DNA of 64,000 nucleotides from Rhizomys pruinosus. Its lineage: Eukaryota; Chordata; Mammalia; Rodentia; Spalacidae. The notes beneath the pieces were generated by a model. The model saw only the letters and a program-made list of their open reading frames with translations, was not told the origin of the DNA and did not search any database. Made by a program: the position numbers and the translations under genes. The stretch covers positions 959,386 to 1,023,385 of the forward strand of contig VZQC01000258.1 of assembly GCA_009823505.1 (NCBI GenBank), given 5' to 3'. Within the stretch, counting starts at the first letter, position 1. Each line of letters begins with the position of its first letter. Of this stretch, positions 10,230 through 20,918 are shown in pieces.

Positions 10230-10698
10230 CTGGGGATATCTCCCAAGACCACCTGAAACACAGGTAAGAGCTGGGTGCTTCAGCCAGGTGGATTGTTTGA
10301 TTGGATTTCATTGTCTTTGTTGATCTTTGGCCCAATTGACTGGTGTGGCTGTGGGGGTGGAGTTATCCTCCCAGCTGGTGTAAAAGGCGGGCTTGTGTGA
10401 GTCTTGAGATTGGGGATCTCCCAAGACCACTTGAAGCACAGGTACCTGGGCATGGGCTAAAGAGCACAACCCCCCCCCCCCGCCCCTGCCAACTGGGATT
10501 AAGGAAGGAAGGAGTGTCCAAGTGGATTCTTTGGAGAACCTTAAGAACAGAAAGGGAAGAGTGAGTTGGATTTCTAATAGAAAGCCTAGAGCTTACAGAA
10601 GTCAACACTCAATAAGCAAGGAGTAAAGAGAAAAACAAATCAACCAAACAAACAATGAAGACATCTGAAGGAGGCAAGTAAAGCAAGCCTTCAACACA
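10229..10698 (+). promoter_or_regulatory. L1 5' UTR with repeated monomer start
   Basis: This is the sequence upstream of ORF1. A block beginning 'tggggat' and including 'ctcccaagaccac' starts at 10,231 and again at 10,411, 180 bp later, with similarity extending about 40 bp in each. Mouse L1 promoters are tandem arrays of ~200-bp monomers, so this looks like one full and one partial monomer of this lineage's promoter. It also holds a C11 run at 10,471. The stretch 10,675-10,698 ('aagcaagccttcaacacag') is shared with the L1 at 61,120, supporting assignment as 5' UTR. Confidence 0.65.
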
Positions 10699-11953
10699 GT
10701 GAAGAGGCATTTGGAACTCACATTGGAATACAGGCAAGGAGAAGCCCATATGCCAGTGACACAAAGAAGAGACCGTATGGGAAAGGTGCAGGATAATCCC
10801 ACACCAAGCTCTAACAACCCTATGGAAGATTCCTACAGTGGGGTCACCATGGGGATGGCCCAGAACACAGATATTAGAAGTACAATTGTGAACATACTTA
10901 AAGAAGTACAAGATTATGAAGAGCAAATCAAAGAATTAAGAAAAGAGAATGAAGAACTCAAGAAGGACCTAGAGAGAGAGAGATAATGACAAACTCAGGA
11001 AGGAAGTGGAAACACTGAAAAGATCCTATGTTGAAAAAGATAAGGAAACCAATCAGCAAAGTAAAGAGCTACAGGAAGACATTGAGAGGCTCCAAAAGGA
11101 AGTGGAAATACTAAAGAAATCAGAAGAGGAAATGAAAAAGGAAATCAAACACCCATCCAATCAAGAGGAAAGGAATGCAAAAAGTCTCAGAAGCAGAATG
11201 GAGGAAGCAGAACAAAGAATATCAGACCTGGAAGATAACACAGAACAACTAAAAACCTCAAGTAAAGATTATGAAAAATTTAAAAATACACAAAAGTGGA
11301 ACAACCAGTAACTGTGGGACATTATGAAAAGATCAAACCTCCACATCATAGGAGTAGAGGAAGGAGAAGAATCCCAAGAGAATGGTATTGATCAGATCTT
11401 CAACAGAATAATAGATGAAAACTTCCCCAAACTAAAAAAAGACAAACCAATACAAATACAAGATGCACATAGAACTCCAGACAAGATCAAAAAAGAAACT
11501 CTCCACACCACATCATAGTTAAAATGCTAGACACCCCCAAAAAAGACAAAATCCTTAAAGCCACAAGAGAAAAACAACAAGGGGAAACTATTGGAATTAC
11601 AACTGACTTCTCAGTGCAAACTGAAAGCAAGAAGAACATGGAGCAAAGCATTCCCAGTGTTAAAGGACAATAGATGCCAACCCAGGTTAATATAACCAGC
11701 AAAAATGTCGATTATACTTGAAGGAGAGAGAAAAACCTTCCATGACATAAACAAGATGAAAGAATACATGTCTAGAAAGCCAACCCTTCAGAGAATACTT
11801 GAAGCAATTCAAAGGACAGAAGAAAAGAGCAACCATCCCCAGGCACCTACAAAGAGAAATCAAGAAAAGCATAACTGCAGAAGTAGAAACCTAAACCCAA
11901 ACCATAAATGGATAATAAGGCAAAAGGAAGCAACACAAATCTATCAGTCATAA
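10699..11953 (+). pseudogene. L1 ORF1 (broken)
   Basis: ORF1p is the trimeric RNA-binding chaperone of L1 ribonucleoprotein particles. The start at 10,699 gives a polar N-terminus and then a heptad-rich coiled coil (through about 11,250, many E/K/L). Next come an RRM-like part (NLHIIGVEEGEE, about 11,333) and the C-terminal domain (FHDINKMKEYMSRK near 11,740). Defects: a frameshift in the AG repeat gives a TAA at 10,984. A nonsense TAA lies at 11,309 where other copies have a sense codon. A further frameshift lies near 11,500, with a TAG at 11,516. The last frame ends at 11,953, overlapping the ORF2 start by 46 bp. It cannot make ORF1p. Confidence 0.9.
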
Positions 11954-14900
11954 CCTTAAATATTAATGGACTAAATTCCCCAATCAAAAGACATAGACTG
12001 GGAGATTGGATTAGGAAACAGAACCCATCTACACACTGTCTACGAGAAACACATCTTACCTTCAAAGACAGGCACCACCTTAAAGTAAAAGGAACAACAA
12101 CAACAACAGAAAGGACTGCATTGAAGAACTAACTGAAACAGTGAAATTCTGCTCAAAACAGACAACTTCCTCATGGAGAATATTGAGAAAGACTGACAAA
12201 GAAATGAAAACCAGTTTGGCAGAATGCATGAGCTCTGGTGGGGTGGGGGAATGGGGGGGGGACACGGGTCTAGATTTGATAAAAATAAAAATAAATAAAT
12301 AAATTTAAAAAAAAGTGAAAGAATGGAAAAAAATATTCCAAACAAATGGTACCAAAAAGAAAGCAGGTGTTGCTATTTTAATATCAGACAAAATAGACTT
12401 CAAAGTAAAAGAAATCAGAAGAGACAAAGAAGGCCATTACATTTTTATCAAAGGAACAATTCACCAAGAAGATTTCACAATTATGAATATATATGCCCCA
12501 AACTCTGGTGCACCAAACTTTATAAAGACAATTCTCCAGGACCACAAGTCACACACTAACCCCAGTACACTCATAGTAGGGGACTTCAATACCCCACTGA
12601 GTCCTTTGGATAGGTCAACAGGACAAAGAATAAACAGAGAGACATCTGAACTGAACGATATGATACACCAAATGGACCTCATAGACCTCTACCGAATATT
12701 CCATCCTAATACCAGAGAATACACTTTCTACTCAGCACCCCACGGAACATTCTCCAAAATCGACCACATCCTGGGACACAGAAGAAACCTCTACAAATAC
12801 AAAAAGATTGAAATAATTTCATGCATCCTGTCAGACCACAGTGCAATGAAGCTCAACATCAACACCAGGACAAGCCCTCCTGCCTACAAGAACACATGGA
12901 GACTAAACAACACACTCTTGAATAATGAATGGGTCAAGGAAGAGATAAAGAAAGAAATAAAAGCATTCCTGGAACTGAATGACAATGACAATACAACACA
13001 ACAAAACCTATGGGATACCTTAAAAGCAGTCCTAAGAGGGAAGTTTATAGCCCTGGGTGCCTACATTAGAAAAACAGAAAGAGCACAAGTGAATGATCTA
13101 ACACTACAGCTAAAAGCACTTGAGAGGCAACAACAGATGAACCCTAAACGCAACAGACAGGAAGAAATAACAAAAATCAGAGCAGAAATCAATGAAATAG
13201 AAACAAAGAAAACAATACAAAAAATCAATGAAGCCAAAAGTTGGTTCTTTGAAAGAATAAACAAGATAGACAGACCTCTAGCCCAGTTAACAAAAAGAAA
13301 GAAGGAACAACTCCAAATGAATACAATCCATGATGAAAAGGGAAATATCACAACAGACAATGAAAAAATGCAGAAAATCATAAGGGAATCCTTCAAAAAC
13401 CTATACTCTACCAAGTTTGAAAACCTAGATGAAATGGACGAATATCTGAAATCCTGGGAATCAACAAAGCTCAACCGAGAAGAGATCCACAGCTTAAACA
13501 GACCCATAATATATGAAGAAATTGAAGATATAATAAGAAAACTCCCAACTAAAAAAAAAGCCCAGGGCCAGACAGTTTCACCGCAGAATTCTAAAAAACA
13601 TTTCAAAAAGACTTACAACCATTATTTCTGAAACTGTTTAGAAGGATACAAACAGAGGGAATTCTCCCAACTTCCTTCTATGAAGCCAGCATCACTCTAT
13701 TACAAAAACCAGGCAAAGATACAACCAAAAAGGAGAACTATAGACCCATCTCCCTAATGAACACAGATGCCAAAATTCTAAACAGGATACTGGCTCTACC
13801 AGATTTCAAACTATACTACAGGGCTGTAGTCATAAAAACAGATTGGTACTGGCACAAAGCAGGCCTGTTTAACAATGGAACAAAACCGAAGATCCAAACT
13901 TGAGAACATATAACTTCAGCCACCACATTTTTGACAAGGGGGCCAAGAAGACATAATGGAGGAAAGACAGCATCTTCAGCAATTGGTGTTGAAAACTGGA
14001 TCACCACTTGTAGAAGAATGAAATTAAAGCCCTACCTCTCACCCTTTACAAAAGTCAACTCCAGATGGATTAAAGACCTCAACGTGGAACCCCAAACTCT
14101 GAAAGTGATAGAAGAAAAAGTTGGCAGCAGACTACAAGACATAGGCATAGGAAAAGACTTCCTAAATCAGACAGCAGCTGCACCAGAAATAAGGTCAACA
14201 ATTAACAAATGGGACCTCATTAAACTCAAAAGCTTCTCTACATCAAAAGAAATAATGAAAGAAGTGAAGAGAAAACCCACGGAGTGGGAGGAAAACTTCA
14301 CTGCAGATACAACTGACAAAGCATTGATTTCCAGAATATATAAACTACTCAAAAAACAAAGAAGAATGAAGACAAATGGCCCACTCAATAGATGGAGCAA
14401 AGAGCTGGACAGAGACTTCAGAAGTGAGGAATTAGAGATTGCTGAGAAACATCTTAAGAAGTGTTCAACATCACTAATAATTAAGGAAATGCAAATTAAA
14501 ACCACTTTAAGATATCATCTTACTCCAATAAGACTGGCTAGAATCAAGAAAACAATTAATACCAAGTGCTGGAGAGGTTGTGGGGAAAGGGGAACACTCA
14601 TCCATTGCTGGTGGGAATGTAAACTTGTACAGCCACTATGGAAAGCAGTCTGGAGAACCCTTAGAAGACTCAAAATGAGCTTGCCATTTGACCCAGTCAT
14701 ACCACTCCTTGGTATATACCCACAAGACTCATCTTACTGCAGAGATACATGCACAGCTATATTGATTGCAGCTCTGTTTACAATAGCAAAAAGCTGGAAC
14801 CAACCCAAATGCCCCTCAACTGATGAGTGGATAGAGAAAATGTGGTACATGTACACAATGGAATTCTATGCAGCGGTAAAGACAACATCATGAACTTTGC

Positions 14901-14997
14901 AGGTAAATGGATGGAGCTAGAAGACATCATGTTAAGTGAAGCAACACAGTCCCAGAAAAACAAACGACAAATGGTATCCCTCATATGTGGATGCTAG
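11908..14997 (+). pseudogene. L1 ORF2 (broken, RT core deleted)
   Basis: ORF2p is the endonuclease/reverse transcriptase of L1. The ATG at 11,908 opens the endonuclease (LNINGLNSP). It is interrupted at 12,092-12,311 by a nested L1 end. The longest open part (12,315-13,631) holds the rest of the endonuclease, with [15 protein letters not shown] (from 12,579) and SDHSA (about 12,830), plus the linker. An extra A in the A9 run near 13,551 shifts the frame, and a TAA follows at about 13,592. At about 13,796 the sequence jumps in frame from NRILA to LPDFKLYY, so the whole RT catalytic core including the YADD-type motif (roughly 300 codons) is missing. A TGA lies near 13,902. The C-terminal Cys-rich domain (CWRGCGERG, HCWWECK) is open to a frameshift at 14,880. 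The ancestral stop is TAG at 14,995. Confidence 0.93.
12092..12311 (+). mobile_element. Nested L1 3' end inside ORF2
   Basis: A 220-bp insertion between copies of a 10-bp target duplication ('aaagtaaaag' at 12,082-12,091 and 'aaagtgaaag' at 12,312-12,321). It contains the end of a short-type L1 3' UTR: 'gtgaaattctgctcaaa', 'ggcagaatgcatgagc', a G-rich purine tract at 12,237-12,265 and an (AAAT)n tail. It splits the endonuclease domain of the host ORF2. Confidence 0.85.
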
Positions 14998-17305
14998 TAC
15001 CAGTAACTCAGTTACAAATATTTCTTGTGGAGAGGGATGCATATTAAAAGAACCACAACGGAAAGACTGTGTCAGAAAACTGACTGAAATGGCGAATCAG
15101 GAAGGGTGGGAGGGATGGGAGAGGGACATGGGTGTATATTCGAGTAATGCATCTTTAATTGATGTGAGTTCAACAAGTATCCAGTTTTGCCCAGACTCTG
15201 TCTACAGGTTACATGGTGTCTTTGGACTTAGTAAAAGTAAATATGTGTATATTAAAAAACATTGGTTTAAAGGCTCTGATAAATACAGTAATGCATCTGA
15301 GTTAATTGGAGATGTAAATTGTTGTTATCCACATTTGTTTTTACTTAAAATCTGTATAATAATAACTTTAGGATTAGCACATACTAATGTTCTCTATAGT
15401 TTTTCTGATGTACAGTGTCACCTTGTAGCATTCTCTTTCACCTATTGGATGATTTAACTTAAAAATTAAGTTTGCTTCCCAAGTTAATAACATACAGTCA
15501 CCCAAAACAGCATGGGTGAATTTGATGAAATCTGGGCCTTGATTTCACCCTATAGGTATGTATAATACAACTGCCTTTTTGAGACTCACGGGTCAAAAAA
15601 CAAAAACCTAAAATAAAAAAGGGGGATACAGATAGCTTTGAAACATTTTTGTCAAAAACCTTGCAATTCAAATCTTAAAACTACCTATGGGAAAAGATTT
15701 GTATGTTCCAACAGGTCAAAATGTCACCAACTTAATGGCTGACAAAGAAAAGATACAGCTTTGCATTGAGTAGGATGTACCAGGAAGTGCCAGTAGAAAG
15801 GTTGGCCCGTCTGAACATTGAAAGGAAGAAAAGCCTCAGATTGCTACAAACATCAAACCCCTCTGCTGATCCTACTTGTAACAACTATTTATAATGAGTC
15901 CTAATGAAACTTACTTTCTAGGTGCCACAAAGGTTTTAATACAAGAGACTTTCTTACCTCCCCCCGCATAAAACAAGGAGAAATATGATGATGATGAGGT
16001 CGTTCTCCAACTGTAAATTGGAGGCAAGTGTTATAGAGGTAATCTCTTATAAAACCAGTATAACTGCCTTCTTTAATTGACTAATAGACATAGGAACTAT
16101 GAAAAGGATTATTCTCTATTCAGAACCAAATATAATTCTAAAGTCTCCTTAAGCTATGCACTTAAGCAAAATATATTAATACAGGAGCTCTGACATCAGC
16201 AATGGATTATTCTACCAAGGAGATGTTGGCCAGGGGATCCAAGCTCCCACAAAAGGTAAAGGCTTCTTGCCTCTAAACTGGGATATCTGCAAGAAGAGAG
16301 GCGATAAAGCCCTACTGTCGAAGACCTGATGTAAACATGGGAAAGATGTATTGAGACCACACTTGCAAGTATACAGATGGTCTCTGGAATACCAGAGAGT
16401 GTTACCAAAAGCCACTAAACCAATAAAGCAAATATAGGTCTCCTTGAGTCAAGCAAGACTCCTCCATCAGCACCAGCTACACCTCACCTGCCTGGAAATA
16501 CTGTACAGCCATGGCAGCCATATCCCTATATATCCCAAATCTAATTGGCTATTAGATCTCTCCTTGGAGGAATAACCCACGGCTGATGTCACAAGCTTAC
16601 ATCCTCTAATGGTTAGGAGATGTAATAAGCCACAGTAAGACCCTGTCATATTTAACAGGAAAAAAATGTAATTCATGGATTAACATACCATCCAAACATA
16701 GGTGTCTATACCAAAGTAACCTACCATAACAATTAGTACTGTTTAAATACCTATATATCTGATTGTTTGTGCTTCATTAGTAGGATCAAAAGGTTATTCC
16801 TGGACAAACTGTCAGCCCATGAACAGAAACAGCCAGAATTGACCAGAGTCCAAGACAACAGCTCCACAGAAAGTAGACTGTTTTGCTTCTCATCCACCTG
16901 TGCCCCTTTTCTAAGCCTAGGGAACAATCTGTGGAAGAGGGGGCATGGTAGAATGTAAGGGCTGCGATTGGGGGAAACTACAACAATATAGTCCTGGACA
17001 CTCATTGGTTCAACTTGATTGAACACCCCCCCCCCCCCCGCTGAATGGTGGGACCCATAGGCTGTGTGGGTTTGGGCACAACTGCTTGCAAATTGGTTTT
17101 ACATGAAGGATGCTTGAACTCATAAATTATTACTTTATGTTTAAAAAATGAAAAAAAATGAGAGAAAGATGCAGGACAGTTATGGCAGAATACATGATCT
17201 GGGATGGTGTGAGGTGTGGTGGGGGGGAGGGAAAGGGAAATGTGCCTGAACTGATTTGGAAAATGATGTATGAAATACACAAAGCATCAATAAAAAGTGA
17301 AAATA
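14998..17305 (+). mobile_element. Long (2.3-kb) L1 3' UTR
   Basis: The segment follows the ORF2 stop without a break and ends with the conserved L1 terminus ('gagagaaagatgcaggacag' at about 17,160, purine-rich G tract, 'gatgtatgaaatacac', 'atcaataaaaa'). Near its start (about 15,090-15,140) it already has a similar purine-rich tract ('gggtgggagggatgggag'), then about 2 kb found only in this subfamily, then an internal A-rich stretch (17,140-17,157). Homologous sequence follows ORF2 in the TSD-flanked copy at 44,229-48,319, so the unit is mobile. It has no long open frame. Frames of 60-100 codons in it are broken in other copies. Confidence 0.85.
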
Positions 17306-17312
17306 AAAAAAT

Positions 17313-17995
17313 AAGTGTTCAAAGTCCGTAATCATTAAGGAAATGCAAATTAAAACCACTTTAAGATATCATCTTACTCCAATAAGACTGGCGAGGATCA
17401 AGAATACAAATTATACCAAGTGCTGGAGAGGTCGTGGGGAAAGAGGAAAACTCATCCACTGCTGGTGGGAATGTAAACTCGTACAGCCAATATGGAAAGC
17501 AGTATGGAGAACCCTTGGAAAACTTGGAATGAACTTGCCACCTGACCCAGCCATACCACTCCTGGGCATGTACCCACAAGACTCATCTTACCACAGAGGT
17601 ACATGCACAGCCATGTTTATTTCAGCTCTCTTCACAATAGCAAGGAGCTGGAACCAACCCAAGTGCCCCTCAACTGAGGAGTGGGTAGAGTAAATGTGGT
17701 ACATCTACACAATGGAGTTCTATGCAGCAATAAAGAAAGATGACATCATGAGCTTTGCAGGTAAATGGCTGGATCTAGAAGATACCATGCTGAGTGAAGT
17801 AACATAGTCCCAGAAAAACAAACGACTAATAGTATCCCTCATCTGTGGATGCTAACACCAATTACCTAATTGTATGGGAAACTGAGCAATGTCAATGTGA
17901 TCTGAAAACAACTGTGCTCTTATATTGTGAATCTCTTAAAAATAATAAACAAAAAAGAAAAAAATCAATAAATGTATAGAAAAAAATTATCATAA
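17313..17995 (+). mobile_element. 5'-truncated L1, short-UTR type
   Basis: This copy begins inside the ORF2 C-terminal domain ([20 protein letters not shown], open from 17,343 to 17,693), passes the CWRGRGERG and HCWWECK Cys/His motifs and ends at the natural C-terminus near 17,850. It continues into a short 3' UTR ('accaattacctaattgtat', about 17,857) and an A-rich tail to about 17,995. It lies head-to-tail, directly against the tail of the preceding L1. Confidence 0.88.
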
Positions 17996-18125
17996 TAAAA
18001 AAGAAAAGGGAAAAAGAAATGTCTCTCTTTACTAAATGAGAATTTCTAGATGTTGCATCCGTACTTCTCAGGCTTGAATTTAAACACTTCCAGCTACCAT
18101 GACTATAAAATATATTCTGCTAAAG

Positions 18126-18328
18126 CCTGGAGAGATGGCTCAGTGTAAGAATGAGTACTTAGCTTGTTAAGGGACCTGAGTTCAGTTTCTAACACCCATG
18201 TTGGGTGGTTTACAACTATCTCCAGTCCCAGAGGATGCAACATCCTCTTGTGGCCTCTGTGGGTACCTATACTCATATACACATACGTACCCAAAGACAC
18301 ACAGGCATGAACATAGGTATTTTAAAAA
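18126..18328 (+). mobile_element. B2/B3-type SINE
   Basis: It has a 'gcctggagagatggctcagt' head, 'gggacctgagttcagtttct' B-box region, 'ctccagtcccagaggatgca' middle and an AT-rich tail at about 18,320. It is diverged. Confidence 0.8.
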
Positions 18329-18955
18329 TATTTTATTGAGCTTTTGTGTATTTCATACAATAATTTTTAACTAAATTTAGACCCTTCCTCATCCATCTCC
18401 CTCACCACTGGGCCTCAAGTACTCTCCCATACATGTTAAGTTCCATCAGGGGGGGACTTACTTAGATGTCCTTCAGTGAAAGTTCATCCACTGCCTGTGT
18501 AGATGTCTTAAGGAAGGTCTACTCTCCCTCGCCCAACCATAATAAGTTTCCAACAGTTCTACAACCCAAAGGACCAGCCTGCCACCCATTTCCCTAACAC
18601 TACTCTGGGCCGTTGTTTGATTGAGCTGGCATGGGTCTTGTGCTCAGCAACACTATTGTATTGCCACAAATTCACATGAGCAACCTTCCAGTGGCCTGAA
18701 ATCTCATTTTCCTACATTCACAGAGCAAACGTGGTCCTTACAGTCCATCCACTCACTCTTCCACAATGGCCACTGACCTGTGGGTAGGTGAGGTTTAATA
18801 TCCAAGTCCTATCTAAGTACACACAATCTTCAGTCTCTTATCATCTAAAACTTAGCCAACTGTGGCCCTCTGTGTGCATTGCACTCTCTTGTATAAGGAA
18901 GATTTGCTGGAGATAGTTGAGGGATGCACTAGCACTTTCTCCAGCCCCTGATTAT
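18329..18955 (-). mobile_element. Old L1 3' UTR (Lx-like)
   Basis: Minus-strand L1 3' end: poly-T with 'ttttgtgtatttcatacaat', a C-rich complement of the purine tract near 18,390, then blocks such as 'caaccttccagtggcc' and 'gagctggcatgggtcttgtg' that I recognise from older rodent L1 3' UTRs. It is diverged and differs from both young 3' UTR types in the window. Confidence 0.6.
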
Positions 18956-19160
18956 TTTATAATCTTTTTAAAAAAATGTAGACTTTTATCTGAGTGACAA
19001 TGGCTCTGGCTAAAATTCTGATCGATCCAAAGGTTAAGTAAGAAAGTGAAAATAAATATTGAAGGGCATTCTGAGCTGAGATTATGCTTACCTTTTACCC
19101 TTTACTATTTTTATATCATCGAATTCTATTGTTTCCTTTTTCAGAACTTTTTAAATTTTT

Positions 19161-20444
19161 TTATTTTTTTTATTTTTAACATTTTTTATTGATGCTTTGT
19201 GCATTTCTTTTTTGGGGGGGGGGGAGGGGACAAAGGCGTTTATTCATCTTACAACTCCCCCAGGTCACACAATCCCATCACCAAAGGAAGACAAGGTAGG
19301 AACTCAAGGCAGGAACCTGGATGCAAGAACTGAATCAGAAACCAAAGAGAAACATTGCTTAGTGGCTTGATGCTTGGCTTACCCAACTATTTTTCTTATA
19401 TAGCCTAGACCTACCTGCTTAGGCTTGGCACTGCTCACAGTGAGTTGGGCCCTTCTACAGGAATGCATATTAGTAACCAAGGAAGCTTCCCCTATTCGTT
19501 TTCAATAGACAGGTTCCAGGCCTCAGCTCATGTGTTGTGAAGACATTACTCAATTGAGGCTTACTCTCTTCCCAGGGGGACTCAAATTTGTGTCAGTTGA
19601 GCAATTAATCTTTACACACAGGACCTTTTCAACTTGGGTCCAACAGACAACACAGAGCATCATTTTTTGGCCTATGTTAGCATGATCTTCCTGGTTCCTT
19701 TCTTTTTTTTTAACATTTTTTTAATTGATGCTTTTTTTGCATTTTACATTTTTCTTTTTTTTTTTTTCCATTTCAGTTCAGGCAATAATTTCCTTTCCCT
19801 TCCCCCCCACCCCCATACCCGAACATGCATTCTGCCATAACTGTCCTGCCTCTTCTTCTCAGTTTTTTTTCATTTTTTAGCTAGTAAGTGAGAATCATGG
19901 AGTACAAAGGCATCCTCAGGATAAAACAATTTGACAGGCTGTCCTCCTCGTTTGTCGGCTTCAAAACCCCCACAGCCCCACCATTCACAGAGAGGTGGGT
20001 TGAGGGTTGTTGTATGTTCCAATCAAGTTGATCAAATTGAGGTCCAGGACTTATATCTGCTGTTAGTTTCACCAATTCACCCCAATCGCAAACCCTTACT
20101 TCTACTCACGCCCCCTCTTCGCAGAAGATTGGTTACTAGGCTCTCTTATACTAGGAAAAAAAAGGGGCCACAGGTGGATGAGAAACAAAAAAGTCCACTT
20201 CTCTTAGCTGTTGTCTTGGACTCTGGTCAATTCTGGCTGTTTCCTTTCATGGGCTGACAGTTTGTCCAGGAATAACCTTTCAATCCTACTAATGAAGCAC
20301 AAGCAATTATATATATAGGTATTTAAACAGCACTAATAGTTATGGTAGGTTACTTTGGTATAGACACCTATGTTTGGATGATATGTTAATCCATGAATTA
20401 CATTTTTTCCCTGTTACATCCTCTACAGGTTAGGAGATGTTATA
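19161..20444 (-). mobile_element. L1 3' end, long-UTR subfamily, interrupted
   Basis: This is flanked by an 18-bp target duplication, 'agaactttttaaattttt' at 19,143-19,160 and 20,445-20,462, which defines one insertion. The minus-strand L1 end starts at 19,161, is interrupted at about 19,214-19,705 by LTR-containing sequence and resumes to 20,444 with the long 3' UTR. This copy includes both the final purine-rich terminus (about 19,795-19,820) and the internal A-rich site. The part 19,706-20,330 has many small indels relative to other copies. Confidence 0.82.
19226..19612 (-). mobile_element. ERVL-MaLR-like LTR (MT type), minus
   Basis: Read on the minus strand it matches the layout of the LTR at 59,464-59,865: a 'gacacaaatttgagtc' start, 'tcaattgag', 'tataagaa' TATA-like box (complement near 19,398), 'ggttcctgccttgagttcct' and 'gtaagatgaataaac' end. 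Ends are ragged: a G12 run precedes it at about 19,214. The MT assignment is from memory of rodent consensus sequences. Confidence 0.55.
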
Positions 20445-20463
20445 AGAACTTTTTAAATTTTTA

Positions 20464-20602
20464 ATTCTTAAGCCGGGCATGGTGAAGCACTCCAAGGCAA
20501 AGGCGGGTGGATCTCTGTGAGATCAAGGCCAAACTGGACTACATAGTAAGTTTCATGTCAGCTGAGGCAATAGGATACCTTGTCTCAAAAAAAAAATCAC
20601 AA
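20464..20602 (+). mobile_element. B1 SINE
   Basis: Plus-strand B1: 'agccgggcatggtgaagcac', 'ggtggatctctgtgagatca', 'aggccaaactggactacata', 'accttgtctcaaaaaaaaaa'. It is moderately diverged with a small internal deletion. It lies directly beside the L1 target duplication. Confidence 0.88.
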
Positions 20603-20688
20603 AACAACAACAAACGAAAGCAAACAACAATAAAATAGAAAAAAAGTGGAATATAATATAACGCTTCTTTTTGTTACAATGATATTTG

Positions 20689-20918
20689 GGCTGGAGTGGT
20701 GGCCTAGTGGTTAAGAACACCGACTGCTCATGCAGAGGACCCGGGTTTGATCCCCAGCACCCCCATGGCACCTAAGAACTGTCTTTAACTCCAGTTCCAG
20801 GGGAATCCGACACCCTCTTCTGACCTCTGCAGCATTGCAGGATATGGGTGCACCTACTTACATGGAGACAGTACATTCATACACATAAGATAATAAATAA
20901 AAATTAAAAAAATAAAAC
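20689..20918 (+). mobile_element. B2 SINE, lineage type
   Basis: 'gggctggagtggtggcctag' head, 'gtttgatccccagcaccc' B box, 'ccagttccaggggaatccga' middle, 'tacatggagacagtacattc' 3' part and AATAAA-rich tail. It is the plus-strand counterpart of the young minus-strand copies below. Confidence 0.92.

Noticed and set aside
12315..13631. A 438-codon open frame, the longest in the window, as a host gene
   Set aside because: It is L1 ORF2 (endonuclease motifs GDFN and SDHS, then the linker), it ends in a frameshift, and it is preceded by a nested L1 insertion.
14998..17140. A hidden protein gene in the long L1 3' UTR
   Set aside because: Frames are at most about 170 codons, start inside L1 sequence, and are broken differently in the copies at 44,229-46,433 and 52,600-54,600.
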